From contig JAUHWH010000005.1 in assembly GCA_030424715.1 (NCBI GenBank), positions 1-64,000 on the forward strand: 64,000 nt of DNA. The letters are read 5' to 3'. The position numbers and the translations under genes are program-made. The stretch comes from Bdellovibrionia bacterium. Its GTDB lineage: Bacteria; Bdellovibrionota; Bdellovibrionia; Bdellovibrionales; JAGQZY01. The notes under the pieces are model-generated. The model was not told where the DNA came from. It made no database searches and saw nothing but the letters and a program-made list of their open reading frames with translations. Below, piece after piece: positions 1 to 7,411 of the stretch; position 1 is the first letter of the stretch; the number at the start of each line of letters is the position of its first letter.

Positions 1-364
1 GAATCTTAGCCTTTTCTTGAGGCCCATAGGTTTTCTCGTTCATTTTTTGTTCTTGTCTAAAAAAGCTGGCCGCCTTTGAGACATTGGATAAGCTCAACTC
101 TCCAGAAGTGACTTGCTCTTTCACTTGCGGAACTTCTCTAAAAAGGCGCATGGAGCTAATTCTTCGTTGGGCAGCACTCTCGCTGTAGCCAAGAAACTCT
201 GTGCAATAAGAAAACAAAGAGGGGTAACCTCTATTGGCAAACAGTTTTCGATCTTCCACTTCTTTTAAATAATCTAAGATTTGGCTAGTCAATTTTCTTT
301 CTTGCCGAACCAGCCTTAATAAACTGTGACTCAATTCCGCATCACTTACATTCTTTAACCTCAT
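1..364 (-). CDS. HNH endonuclease-family protein, N-terminal part (runs off the left edge)
   Basis: An open frame reads leftwards from an ATG at 364 to the window edge without a stop (about 121 residues). A GGAGG lies just upstream of the ATG. The visible part starts MRLKNVSDAELSHSLL, then RQERKLTSQILDYLKEVEDRKLF, a GYPSLFSYC segment and a GYSESAAQRRISSMRL segment, followed by a V-S-G-E-L-S-L-S-N-V stretch. This order of helices is what I know as the N-terminal region of the HNH endonuclease-like proteins that occur in many copies in Bdellovibrio genomes; the HNH motif itself would lie outside the window. Activity is unknown, and many members sit in gene-poor, repeat-rich DNA as here. The family call is from recall of the pattern, not a search. 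Confidence 0.65.
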   Translation of the reverse strand, partial: MRLKNVSDAELSHSLLRLVRQERKLTSQILDYLKEVEDRKLFANRGYPSLFSYCTEFLGYSESAAQRRISSMRLFREVPQVKEQVTSGELSLSNVSKAASFFRQEQKMNEKTYGPQEKAKI

Positions 365-720
365 GACACCTCCACTTGAAAAGAGATTACCATGGCTTTT
401 TTAAGGAGAATTTTTCCCTTGAGATCGAGCCCTCACACGAGCTTCTATGAAATATAGGGAGCCATTCGATTTGTTTTATATGCAGCGCTAGAGGAGATCC
501 TTGAAGGCCCCAACGCAAAGATACAGCTGATGCAAAAGCCGTCACAAGAAATTTCACTTTTTCAAAAAAACACTGTCAAACAAAAGATGATTCATTAAGA
601 ATTCGGAATCCGAACTTTCACTGCCGCTACGGATGCAGGGGCTTCAATTGAAACTTGCTTGAAAAGGTTATCATCAGGAGTGGAGCGAGTTGTACTGCTT
701 ATGGCCAATATCGCGACAAC

Positions 721-740
721 CCTGAACGGAGGGAAGGACC
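721..740 (+). repeat. Dispersed short repeat, copy A (degenerate)
   Basis: Reads CCTGAACGGAGGGAAGGACC. It matches copy B at 17 of 20 positions. The family core is CCTGAgcRAAGcGAAGGA. See copies at 808-832, 1541-1565 and 1623-1647. Confidence 0.5.
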
Positions 741-807
741 TAAATGCGCAATAACGTGAACTTTCCAATCAACCGTTTCTTGGTGGTAATGGCAAATACT
801 TCCTGTT

Positions 808-832
808 GTCGTCCTGACCGAAGGGAAGGATC
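808..832 (+). repeat. Dispersed short repeat, copy B
   Basis: 25 bases beginning GTCGTCCTGACCGAAG and ending GGAAGGATC, same orientation as copy A. It keeps the GTCRTCCTGA left half shown by the two inverted copies further right. Confidence 0.55.
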
Positions 833-948
833 TTTTACCGGAAATAACGTGTTCGTATTGAAACGAAAAAATGGAAATTCTCTATATCAAAACATAAATC
901 GAAGAATACGTTTCTTTCGCCTAACCATTAGCCAGGAAGACAAGCTAT

Positions 949-1260
949 TTAATATTCGATACGTCGAATTGTTTCCCTATCAGTACTATCAATATAGACT
1001 TTCAAAGTTTTATTTTCTTTCAAGTCTTTTATAAACTGATGCGGGTTCGTGATTCCTAATTCATTAAACTCAGACCATGGAATCTTGAACCTTCTGTTTT
1101 TGGTTAAGATTTCTAAAGATAGATCGTCACCGTTTCTGTAGACGGTTGTACTTTTAACTTCTTCTAATTCGAAGATTCCAGCCTGACCGCTGAGAGCAGG
1201 TGTACCTATTAGTAGCACCATAATAAATGACATGGTTTTTTTCATAACTTCACATTGCAT
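949..1260 (-). CDS. Small exported protein of unknown function (103 aa)
   Basis: I do not recognise this family. The start is taken at 1260 because GGAGG sits 8 bases upstream of that ATG; a longer frame from 1290 has no such site. The N-terminus (MQCEVMKKTMSFIMVLLIG...) is a typical signal peptide with positive residues, a hydrophobic core and an LSGQAG cleavage-like region, so export to the periplasm or beyond is likely. The mature part is about 80 residues, charged, without cysteines, with a motif FKIPWSEFNELGI and an Arg-rich end. It stands alone between gene-poor, repeat-bearing regions, and the mature sequence gives no hint of enzymatic function. Confidence 0.65.
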   Translation of the reverse strand: MQCEVMKKTMSFIMVLLIGTPALSGQAGIFELEEVKSTTVYRNGDDLSLEILTKNRRFKIPWSEFNELGITNPHQFIKDLKENKTLKVYIDSTDRETIRRIEY

Positions 1261-1540
1261 ATTCAAATCCTCCAGCCACAGATGTTGCAATGATCGTACT
1301 CGAAACTCCGCTGTCTCAACTCAAAGGTATCGCACCAGGGTACCATTAAGATGACTAAAACTGTCATTTTAAATGCGTAAAATGTCACTCATGACCTCAT
1401 GGCCGCAGAAATCTCGATGAAATACGGAATGACGGAAATCACTAGACTTTTCCTTAAGTACGTCAGGATGTCTGTATTTGAAGAAGTCCCAATATCACAA
1501 ATAAATTGCTGATCAGTAAAATCACATTATTTCCGGCGGA

Positions 1541-1565
1541 GGTCCTTCGTTGCACTCAGGACGAC
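1541..1565 (-). repeat. Dispersed short repeat, copy C (inverted)
   Basis: The plus strand reads GGTCCTTCGT then TGCACTCAGGACGAC. Its reverse complement starts GTCGTCCTGAGTGC and ends GAAGGACC, matching copy D and, less closely, copies A and B. Confidence 0.55.
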
Positions 1566-1622
1566 ACTTTGGAATAATGGCCATTGTTCTAGGAAAGTTA
1601 CTTTTATGTTATCTCGCTTAAA

Positions 1623-1647
1623 GGTCCTTCGCTTTGCTCAGGATGAC
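1623..1647 (-). repeat. Dispersed short repeat, copy D (inverted)
   Basis: The plus strand reads GGTCCTTCGCTTTGC then TCAGGATGAC. This is the copy closest to the inferred consensus and lies 82 bases from copy C in the same orientation. Confidence 0.6.
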
Positions 1648-1683
1648 AATTGGATCGATGTCCCGTGTGCTGATTTGAGCCGG

Positions 1684-1762
1684 ATGTCGGCTCGGTTATG
1701 ACTCACTTGCAGGGGTGTTGCCCGAACATCGGCTCGGTTGTGATTCGCTTTCAGGGTTGTTG
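1684..1762. repeat. Imperfect direct duplication, about 42-bp period
   Basis: Two adjacent units share GGCTCGGTT-TGA-TC-CTT-CAGGG-TGTTG (first unit from about 1684, second from about 1726) with scattered substitutions and one indel. It is non-coding as far as I can see. Confidence 0.55.
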
Positions 1763-1820
1763 GATAGAATCTAGCTTTTGACGGTCTGTCTGGAGAGGTC
1801 GCTCCGCCTCTCAGAGAAAC

Positions 1821-1892
1821 AAAGCCATAAAGCCATAAAGCCATAAAGCCATAAAGCCATAAAGCCATAAAGCCATAAAGCCATAAAGCCAT
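1821..1892. repeat. Perfect tandem array, nine copies of an 8-bp unit (AAAGCCAT)
   Basis: AAAGCCAT is repeated nine times without a mismatch from 1821 to 1892. It lies 47 bases past the 3' end of coaE, so it is downstream of that gene, and no gene start follows within promoter distance. Such microsatellites are prone to copy-number change by slippage. Confidence 0.95.
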
Positions 1893-1939
1893 ACGCTAAA
1901 CCTTAAGCTTTTACCAATAGGAAATTTGGATCGGTTGGT

Positions 1940-2566
1940 TTAAGTTTCTTGGGCCTGGGAACGGAAGTAGTCTTGCACTTGCGCTTTGAGCTCGTCGCGG
2001 TCCCCTTCGTTCAGAAACGTCACATGAGCCAGTTCTTTTTTCTTTTCGATGTCCATCTGGCTGCCAATACGAGCCTCAGCTTCTTCTAGGGTCAGACCAT
2101 TGCGCTCCATCAAACGCTGCTTAGAGACCTCTTCAGGAACGTAGACGACAATGATTTCGTCGAAGTCCGCTTGCATTTCTTTTTCAAACAGCAGGGGTAC
2201 ATCATAGATCACTAGCTTTTCTCCAGAGACTTCGAAAAGGCGCTTTTTTTCTTTCACCTTTTCACGGACATAAGGGTGAATCATGGACTCCAGAGTTTTG
2301 AGCTGTTTCTCATTTTTAAACACTCGCTGTCCTAGAAGGCGACGGTCAAGATCCCCCTGGTCGTTAATCACATCTCGACCAAAGTAGGTGGCAATTTTCT
2401 CTTTGTTTTTCTCTAAGGCGGAATGGGCCAACTGATCAGCATCAATAACGGGCACGCCCAGCTCTCGAAAGACATTGGCCACCGTCGTTTTACCACTCGC
2501 AATGCCACCTGTTAGTCCCACCCACTTCATTGGTCTATGATGGCACAAAATATTTTTTTTTGACAT
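1940..2566 (-). CDS. coaE: Dephospho-CoA kinase CoaE
   Basis: Catalyses the last step of coenzyme A synthesis, ATP-dependent phosphorylation of the ribose 3'-hydroxyl of dephospho-CoA, in the cytoplasm. The P-loop GLTGGIASGKTT lies near residues 17-28, followed by the family motif VPVIDADQLAH, and the lid/CoA region includes YDVPLLFEKEM. Total length of 208 (or 196) residues is normal. Two starts are possible: ATG at 2566 preceded by AAAGG/GAGAG, or ATG at 2530, which begins directly MKWVGLTGG as most homologues do but lacks a clear ribosome site. A run of nine A/T (2553-2561) lies between the two starts. It is divergent from the kinase gene at 2641. The function is secure; the start is not. 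Confidence 0.93.
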   Translation of the reverse strand: MSKKNILCHHRPMKWVGLTGGIASGKTTVANVFRELGVPVIDADQLAHSALEKNKEKIATYFGRDVINDQGDLDRRLLGQRVFKNEKQLKTLESMIHPYVREKVKEKKRLFEVSGEKLVIYDVPLLFEKEMQADFDEIIVVYVPEEVSKQRLMERNGLTLEEAEARIGSQMDIEKKKELAHVTFLNEGDRDELKAQVQDYFRSQAQET

Positions 2567-2614
2567 CTCTCATGACCTTTGTCCTGTGAAATCATTAATT
2601 ATTCTCGAGTGATA

Positions 2615-2622
2615 ACCGATAA
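2615..2622 (+). promoter_or_regulatory. Possible sigma-28-type -10 box upstream of the PEGA Ser/Thr kinase
   Basis: ACCGATAA matches 7 of 8 bases of the flagellar sigma-28 -10 consensus GCCGATAA and lies 18 bases before the GTG start. No good TAAA -35 element is seen about 15 bases further upstream, so this is tentative. Confidence 0.25.
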
Positions 2623-2640
2623 CTTGGTGTAGAGGACTCT

Positions 2641-4530
2641 GTGAAAAAGAAATTTGAAACTTTTGGCAATTATATCCTACTTGAAAAGCTCGCCTCCGGC
2701 GGGATGGCAGAGGTTTATCTGGCGAAAAAGATCGCTGCCAGTGGCGTGCAGAAGTTTGTCGCTGTAAAACGGATTCTGCAACAGTTCTCGGAGTCAGAAG
2801 ACTTTATCGCCATGTTCAAAGATGAAGCCAAAATTGCTATCAATCTCTCCCACAGCAATGTGGTCTCGATTTATGATTTCGGAACGGAGAAGAAGCAGTT
2901 CTTTATTGTCATGGAGTTTGTTGAAGGCCGCAATTTGCGACAAATTCTCAACCGCATGAAACGAGTGGACAAATATTTTTCAGTCGCCCAGGTGGCCCAT
3001 ATCATAAGGCAAACGGCCGCCGGCCTCGACCACGCCCACCGCTGCATCGACCCCACCACCGGTAAACCTCTAAATATTATTCATCGAGATATGTCACCTC
3101 AGAATGTAATGCTCGGTTTTGAAGGTGATGCCAAAGTGGTTGATTTTGGAATCGCAAAGGCCGCCCACCAAATCGAAGCCACCCGAGCCGGCACCCTCAA
3201 GGGTAAGTTTGGATACATGAGCCCCGAGCAAGTGGAAGGTCAAACTGTTGACTCACGAACCGATATTTTCGCCCTCGGCATTATGGCTTGGGAAATGCTG
3301 GCCAACCAACGTTTGTTCTTAGCCAATACCGAAATCAACACCCTTCGAAAGATTCGCGAATGCGAAGTTCCGAGCTTAAGAAAAATCAATCCCAATATTC
3401 CCGCCGAGCTCGATCAAATCGTGAAAAAGGCTCTCGAGAAGAATAAGGTCGAACGTTATCAATCCGCCGGTGACTTGCAAAGAGATCTGCAAGGATTTCT
3501 CAGTCGATTTGACCCTGATTTTTCGACTCAAGACTTAAGTGTTTTTGTAAAAGGGCTTTTCTCTGAAGAAATTATTCAAAGTCGTAAAAAACAGATCGTC
3601 TACGCACAAGTCACGTCACAAAGAAAAAAAATCCGCGAAGATTTGGCTGAAAAAACCCAGGTGATTGGAACAGCCACGGCCACCCATCTCACGGATGAAA
3701 TGTCTTTGGATCACTTGAGCTTTGAAGAGATCAGTCGAATCAAAAACTTAGACACCACCACCCATGAATACTCTGAGGCCATCAAAAAAGCCGTCGGCGA
3801 CGTTGACTTCACCGACACCGACATGGGTGATAACAAATCTCGCTCGCAACAATTGCATATCGCCAAAAGAGACGTCAAAGAGTCTGTCAAACAGTACCGT
3901 AACCAAACCTACACCAACACAGACAGTGTTCTCGCTGAAATCAATCAGAAGAACAGTAGTAACGCGACCACATTCACCATTCTTTTTTCATTGAGCTTTT
4001 TACTGGCTTTTTTTGCATATGTGAACCGATACCACCCCGAGTTTAAAGCCAACTTTTGCCGCTCCTTGGAATCCTATGGTATCTGCCCCAAGTCACTTTA
4101 CATCCCAGATAACCTATTGGCGATTCAAACCGGGCCGGTCGGCGCCGAGATCACAATCAATGGAAAACTCATTGGCCCCTCTCCACAAGATTATTTGGTT
4201 CAACAGCTCCCCCTTAAAATTGAAGTGAGTAAAGGGGGCTACCGCAGCCAAACGCAGATTGTGGACGCCATTCCAGCCAGTCAGCGAATCGCAATCAACC
4301 TGGCAAAAGTTCCCACCGGATGGTTGATTGTAAAATCAGTAGGTGCTCAAATATACATCAATGGTAGGGCGACCCAGTCCGGCCAAAAATATCCCGTCCC
4401 CGCCAATAAAGACATTCTTGTCAAAGTGGTGAATCCATTGAATGGGAGATCTAAAACCAGGCGCCTCAGGGTGAAAGCCAACCAGACTCTGCCTATGATT
4501 ATTGAACCGCCGACCAGTGGTGGCTTGTAA
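2641..4530 (+). CDS. Transmembrane Ser/Thr protein kinase with C-terminal PEGA domains
   Basis: Hanks-type kinase of 629 residues. The start is GTG at 2641 with AGAGGA just upstream. Kinase motifs: glycine loop LASGGMAEVYLAKK (17-30), ATP-anchoring Lys43 in VAVKR, catalytic HRDMSPQN (148-155), DFGIAKA (168-174) and an SPE motif in place of APE. A linker rich in charged residues leads to one membrane segment (about 445-461). The exported C-terminus carries two PEGA-type beta units (about 490-550 and 557-610; GAEITINGKLIG and GAQIYINGRAT), which in other proteins bind the cell wall or surface layers. The layout therefore suggests a cytoplasmic kinase with an envelope sensor. Its likely targets include FHA-domain readers, and one is encoded at 24642-27557. 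A ligase gene follows 50 bases downstream, probably in the same operon. A sigma-28-like -10 box precedes it. Confidence 0.92.
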   Translation: MKKKFETFGNYILLEKLASGGMAEVYLAKKIAASGVQKFVAVKRILQQFSESEDFIAMFKDEAKIAINLSHSNVVSIYDFGTEKKQFFIVMEFVEGRNLRQILNRMKRVDKYFSVAQVAHIIRQTAAGLDHAHRCIDPTTGKPLNIIHRDMSPQNVMLGFEGDAKVVDFGIAKAAHQIEATRAGTLKGKFGYMSPEQVEGQTVDSRTDIFALGIMAWEMLANQRLFLANTEINTLRKIRECEVPSLRKINPNIPAELDQIVKKALEKNKVERYQSAGDLQRDLQGFLSRFDPDFSTQDLSVFVKGLFSEEIIQSRKKQIVYAQVTSQRKKIREDLAEKTQVIGTATATHLTDEMSLDHLSFEEISRIKNLDTTTHEYSEAIKKAVGDVDFTDTDMGDNKSRSQQLHIAKRDVKESVKQYRNQTYTNTDSVLAEINQKNSSNATTFTILFSLSFLLAFFAYVNRYHPEFKANFCRSLESYGICPKSLYIPDNLLAIQTGPVGAEITINGKLIGPSPQDYLVQQLPLKIEVSKGGYRSQTQIVDAIPASQRIAINLAKVPTGWLIVKSVGAQIYINGRATQSGQKYPVPANKDILVKVVNPLNGRSKTRRLRVKANQTLPMIIEPPTSGGL

Positions 4531-4580
4531 CTCCTCTGACCATTCACTATAAGAGCCTTTAATAATCGAGGACTGGCAAA

Positions 4581-6338
4581 GTGAATCTATTAAAAAAGCT
4601 CATTGACCATAAAAAGAGCCGCCCCACCCAAAAAGCGGTGCAATACTTTAAAAGAGGAAATCTCTATTCCCTAAACTGGACCCAGGTTTACGATCGCGTC
4701 GAGCAGCTGTACAACGCTTTACTCGCCCTGGAGGTGGGAAAAGGCGATCTCGTCGCCATTTATAGCGACACCTGTAAAGAATGGGGCTTCTGCGACATGG
4801 CGATTCTGGCCACGGGTGCGGCTTCGGTGCCGATTTATCACTCAAGTCACAAAGATGACGTAGCGGTGATTCTCGAAGAGGTGCAACCAAAAGTTGTTTT
4901 TGTACAAAACGAAAAGCTCTACAATAAATTAAAGACGATGCTCCCGGAGAAAAATTCGCCCCAAGTGGTGGTTTTCGAGGAATTTTCTCCCCGCCCCGAA
5001 GCCGCCTTAAGTTTGACGGCACTGATTGACCGGCCCGATCATTATCAGGCCTTGAGCGATCAGGCCCATCACCTGAAACCCAATGATTTAGCCACCATTA
5101 TCTACACCTCGGGCACCTCTGGGCGCCCCAAGGGAGTTTGCATCCATCATGAACAGATCATGAGTAGCACAGCGGACGTATTTCCCCTGCTGGGAGTCAC
5201 CCCTCGAGATAGAACCCTCACTTTCTTACCACTGTCCCATGTTCTCGGGCGCATGGAGCTCTTTGGTCACTATTTTTGCGGCTACACGATCTCTTACGCC
5301 GAATCGATCGAGAAGATCAAAGCCAACTTGTTAGAGGTCCAACCCACCGTGATTGTCGGCGTTCCTCGGATTTTCGAAAAAATCTTTTTTGGCATAAAAG
5401 CCCAAATCGAAATTTCTAAGCTCAAGCAAGGTCTTTTTAATAGAGCCCTTCGCGTGGGAAAAAACAACTACCAGCTTAAACAAAAACAGCAAAGCCCCTC
5501 CCTCCTTCAGGCCTTTAAAGCGCGCTTAGCCTATGAGTTTGTATTTTCAAACATCCAAAACAAGCTGGGCGGAAAACTACGTTTTGCCGTCTCAGGCGGA
5601 GCCCCCCTTGACCCTGAAATTGCCGAGGTCTTTGCCTCATGTGACATCCCTATTCTTGAAGGCTATGGGCTGACAGAAACCACAGGTCCCATATTTGTGA
5701 ACACACTTTTCGCCAACCGTAATGGGTTCGTGGGAAAAGCTGTCGGCGATGTAAAAATCAAGCAAGCCGAAGATGGTGAGATCCTGGTAAAAAGTAAAAA
5801 GGTCATGGCGGGATATTTTAAAAACCCCGAGGCGACCCAAGCGGTTTTCGACGACGATGGCTATTTTAAAACCGGAGACATCGGCCAGCTCAGCTCCGAC
5901 GGCTTTTTGCAAATCACCGACCGGAAAAAGGATTTGATTAAAACCGCCGGTGGTAAATTCGTGGCCCCACAGAAGCTACAAAACCGCCTAGCCACCGAGC
6001 CCCTAATTGGTCACATCCACGTCCACGGTGACAAAAAGAAATACATTGTGGCCTTAATCACTCTTGAAAACGATCAACTTCTTCGATTCAAAAAGCAACA
6101 CAACCTCAATCCCACCAGCTTTAAGGAACTCTCACAATGTGAGACTGTGCAGTCGGAGGTTCGCCAAATCATTGCCAACATGAATGCCAGTCTGGCCTCT
6201 TTTGAAACCATCAAGCGTTTTAAGGTTTTGGACCACGAGTTCACTATCGAAGACGGACAACTCACACCCTCACTCAAGATGAAACGAAAAAAAATTGACG
6301 AAATGTACAAGACGTTTATCGACGACTTGTATCGTTAG
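4581..6338 (+). CDS. Long-chain fatty acid-CoA ligase (AMP-forming)
   Basis: A 585-residue member of the ANL adenylating superfamily that activates fatty acids to acyl-CoA via acyl-AMP. GTG start at 4581 with GAGGA 9 bases upstream. Motifs: P-loop-like TIIYTSGTSGRPKGV (about 172-186), GYGLTETTG (361-369), KTGDIG (430-435) and DRKKDLIKTAGGK (about 446-458) with the conserved lysine. The insertion between the P-loop and the GYGLTE motif, and the overall length, resemble the FAA1/FadD15-type long-chain ligases common in delta-proteobacteria and Bdellovibrio. Substrate chain length cannot be read from the sequence. It follows the kinase gene closely and ends at a hairpin shared with the convergent vWA lipoprotein gene. 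Confidence 0.9.
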   Translation: MNLLKKLIDHKKSRPTQKAVQYFKRGNLYSLNWTQVYDRVEQLYNALLALEVGKGDLVAIYSDTCKEWGFCDMAILATGAASVPIYHSSHKDDVAVILEEVQPKVVFVQNEKLYNKLKTMLPEKNSPQVVVFEEFSPRPEAALSLTALIDRPDHYQALSDQAHHLKPNDLATIIYTSGTSGRPKGVCIHHEQIMSSTADVFPLLGVTPRDRTLTFLPLSHVLGRMELFGHYFCGYTISYAESIEKIKANLLEVQPTVIVGVPRIFEKIFFGIKAQIEISKLKQGLFNRALRVGKNNYQLKQKQQSPSLLQAFKARLAYEFVFSNIQNKLGGKLRFAVSGGAPLDPEIAEVFASCDIPILEGYGLTETTGPIFVNTLFANRNGFVGKAVGDVKIKQAEDGEILVKSKKVMAGYFKNPEATQAVFDDDGYFKTGDIGQLSSDGFLQITDRKKDLIKTAGGKFVAPQKLQNRLATEPLIGHIHVHGDKKKYIVALITLENDQLLRFKKQHNLNPTSFKELSQCETVQSEVRQIIANMNASLASFETIKRFKVLDHEFTIEDGQLTPSLKMKRKKIDEMYKTFIDDLYR

Positions 6339-6364
6339 GCCGCTCTTCGATTCAAAGAGTGGCC
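6338..6364. terminator. Hairpin between convergent genes (possible bidirectional terminator)
   Basis: GGCCGCTCTT and AAGAGTGGCC form a stem of about 10 pairs (one G/T) around a 7-base loop. It begins on the last base of the ligase stop codon. There is no run of T on either side, so rho-independent function is uncertain. Confidence 0.45.
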
Positions 6365-6382
6365 AGGTCAAACCTAGTAGTT

Positions 6383-7411
6383 CTATTTCCCAGAAACTTT
6401 CACTTCTGGCTTCTCGTAGATGTCATCGTATTGAATACTCAACAGGCTACTGGCTTCGCCCACCACATCGATCTGGGGAGACAGGTGAATGGCATTGATC
6501 GTGAAATCATAGACCCAGCCACCAATTTCTTGATTGGGGATGACCTGATCGCCATATTTCACTTGGATGGTTCTCACATCCGGCAAACTATCCAGAAAGA
6601 TAGTGGACACCGCTTGCACGATACTGGTAGCGACTTCTGCCAAATCCTCTCCGTAATTGCTTTTACAAATATTAAAACGATGCCCACGGCCCTGAAATAG
6701 ATCGGCGAGGGCATAGATTTTGCTCGGGTATTTGCCACCCGCCTCGGAGTCGCAATCACTTTTCGTGATAGAAACTCCCGCAGCCACAAAGTGCAATTTA
6801 CTAAGATCATTCTTTTTAAGCTTGGCCAGAAAATCAAAAGTCTCTTGCGGAGTCACGTCAGACTGATCATGAGTGTCGGTTAGAACAAAAATAAGAAGAT
6901 GGGCATTGTCCCGTAAAAAACCCTTGTTGGCTCCCTTAAGAGCACTCTCCGAGAAGGTGAGCTGAGGGATCGACAAGAATTTTTCAGCGCCGCTCCCGGA
7001 AATCCCTAAATTCAACATATCGGAAAGAATGCCTTGCGCATCCTTGGTCTCCCTGGTGACAAATCGAAGCCCTTGCACCTGATGCAACTTTCCGTTCGGG
7101 GCTTTACTGCCTGCATTGAAAAAGTCGGCCGAGGAACTGGTCACCCCAATATGGTAATCCACAAAGGGGGCATCTAAAAACGTATCCATAAACAACCCGG
7201 CATTGATTGCCAGACGATCTTGATAGGAACTCATACTCCCCGAATCATCAATGATAAAAAGAATATCAACCGCTGGGTTGTAACTGGTGATTGGGCCTAA
7301 GTTTTTCTCGAGTTCCACGAGAGGTCGCTCTTCCAAATGAGGCCCCGGGTCGGCCTGACAACCGACCAAGAGAACTGCCAGAACCACTGAGAAACATTTT
7401 AAAAACATCAT
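6383..7411 (-). CDS. vWA-domain lipoprotein (CglB-like candidate adhesin)
   Basis: 342 residues. The N-terminus is a lipoprotein signal with lipobox LLVGC (Cys18). The von Willebrand A fold begins at about residue 48, and the metal-ion-dependent adhesion site D-x-S-x-S is intact in FIIDDSGSM (D55, S57, S59). Further vWA features include LIFVLTDTHDQSD. There are few cysteines after the lipobox. Its ATG overlaps the stop of the upstream TPR gene (ATGA), so it is the last gene of the 16894-to-6383 minus-strand run encoding a TolQ/TolR motor and envelope proteins. In Myxococcus the gliding adhesin CglB is also an outer-membrane lipoprotein with a vWA domain; that this protein has the same job is inference from domain and neighbourhood. 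A downstream hairpin may end the operon. Confidence 0.8.
   Translation of the reverse strand: MMFLKCFSVVLAVLLVGCQADPGPHLEERPLVELEKNLGPITSYNPAVDILFIIDDSGSMSSYQDRLAINAGLFMDTFLDAPFVDYHIGVTSSSADFFNAGSKAPNGKLHQVQGLRFVTRETKDAQGILSDMLNLGISGSGAEKFLSIPQLTFSESALKGANKGFLRDNAHLLIFVLTDTHDQSDVTPQETFDFLAKLKKNDLSKLHFVAAGVSITKSDCDSEAGGKYPSKIYALADLFQGRGHRFNICKSNYGEDLAEVATSIVQAVSTIFLDSLPDVRTIQVKYGDQVIPNQEIGGWVYDFTINAIHLSPQIDVVGEASSLLSIQYDDIYEKPEVKVSGK

Larger units (their letters stand above)
365..948. other. Gene-poor stretch upstream of the HNH gene
   Basis: About 580 bases with no convincing gene. One 96-codon plus-strand frame (744-1034) is open, but it begins beside a repeat copy, lacks domain features, and its end is antisense to the small secreted protein gene. 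Two degenerate copies of a dispersed short repeat (721-740 and 808-832) lie here. I see no clear promoter or terminator besides the leader of the HNH gene. Confidence 0.6.
1261..1939. other. Gene-poor, repeat-rich intergenic region
   Basis: About 680 bases without a supported gene. It contains two inverted-orientation copies of the dispersed repeat (1541-1565, 1623-1647), an imperfect direct duplication (about 1684-1762) and a perfect octanucleotide array (1821-1892). A minus-strand frame at 1638-1892 exists only because the 8-bp array is open in three frames (repeating MALWLYGF) and is not believed to be a gene. Confidence 0.65.

Noticed and set aside
744-1034. 96-codon plus-strand frame after the first repeat copies
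   Set aside because: No domain or signal, composition unlike neighbours, spans a repeat copy and overlaps the secreted protein gene on the other strand.
1638-1892. 84-codon minus-strand frame with MALWLYGF repeats
   Set aside because: Created by the octamer array, which is open in this frame; no ribosome site.
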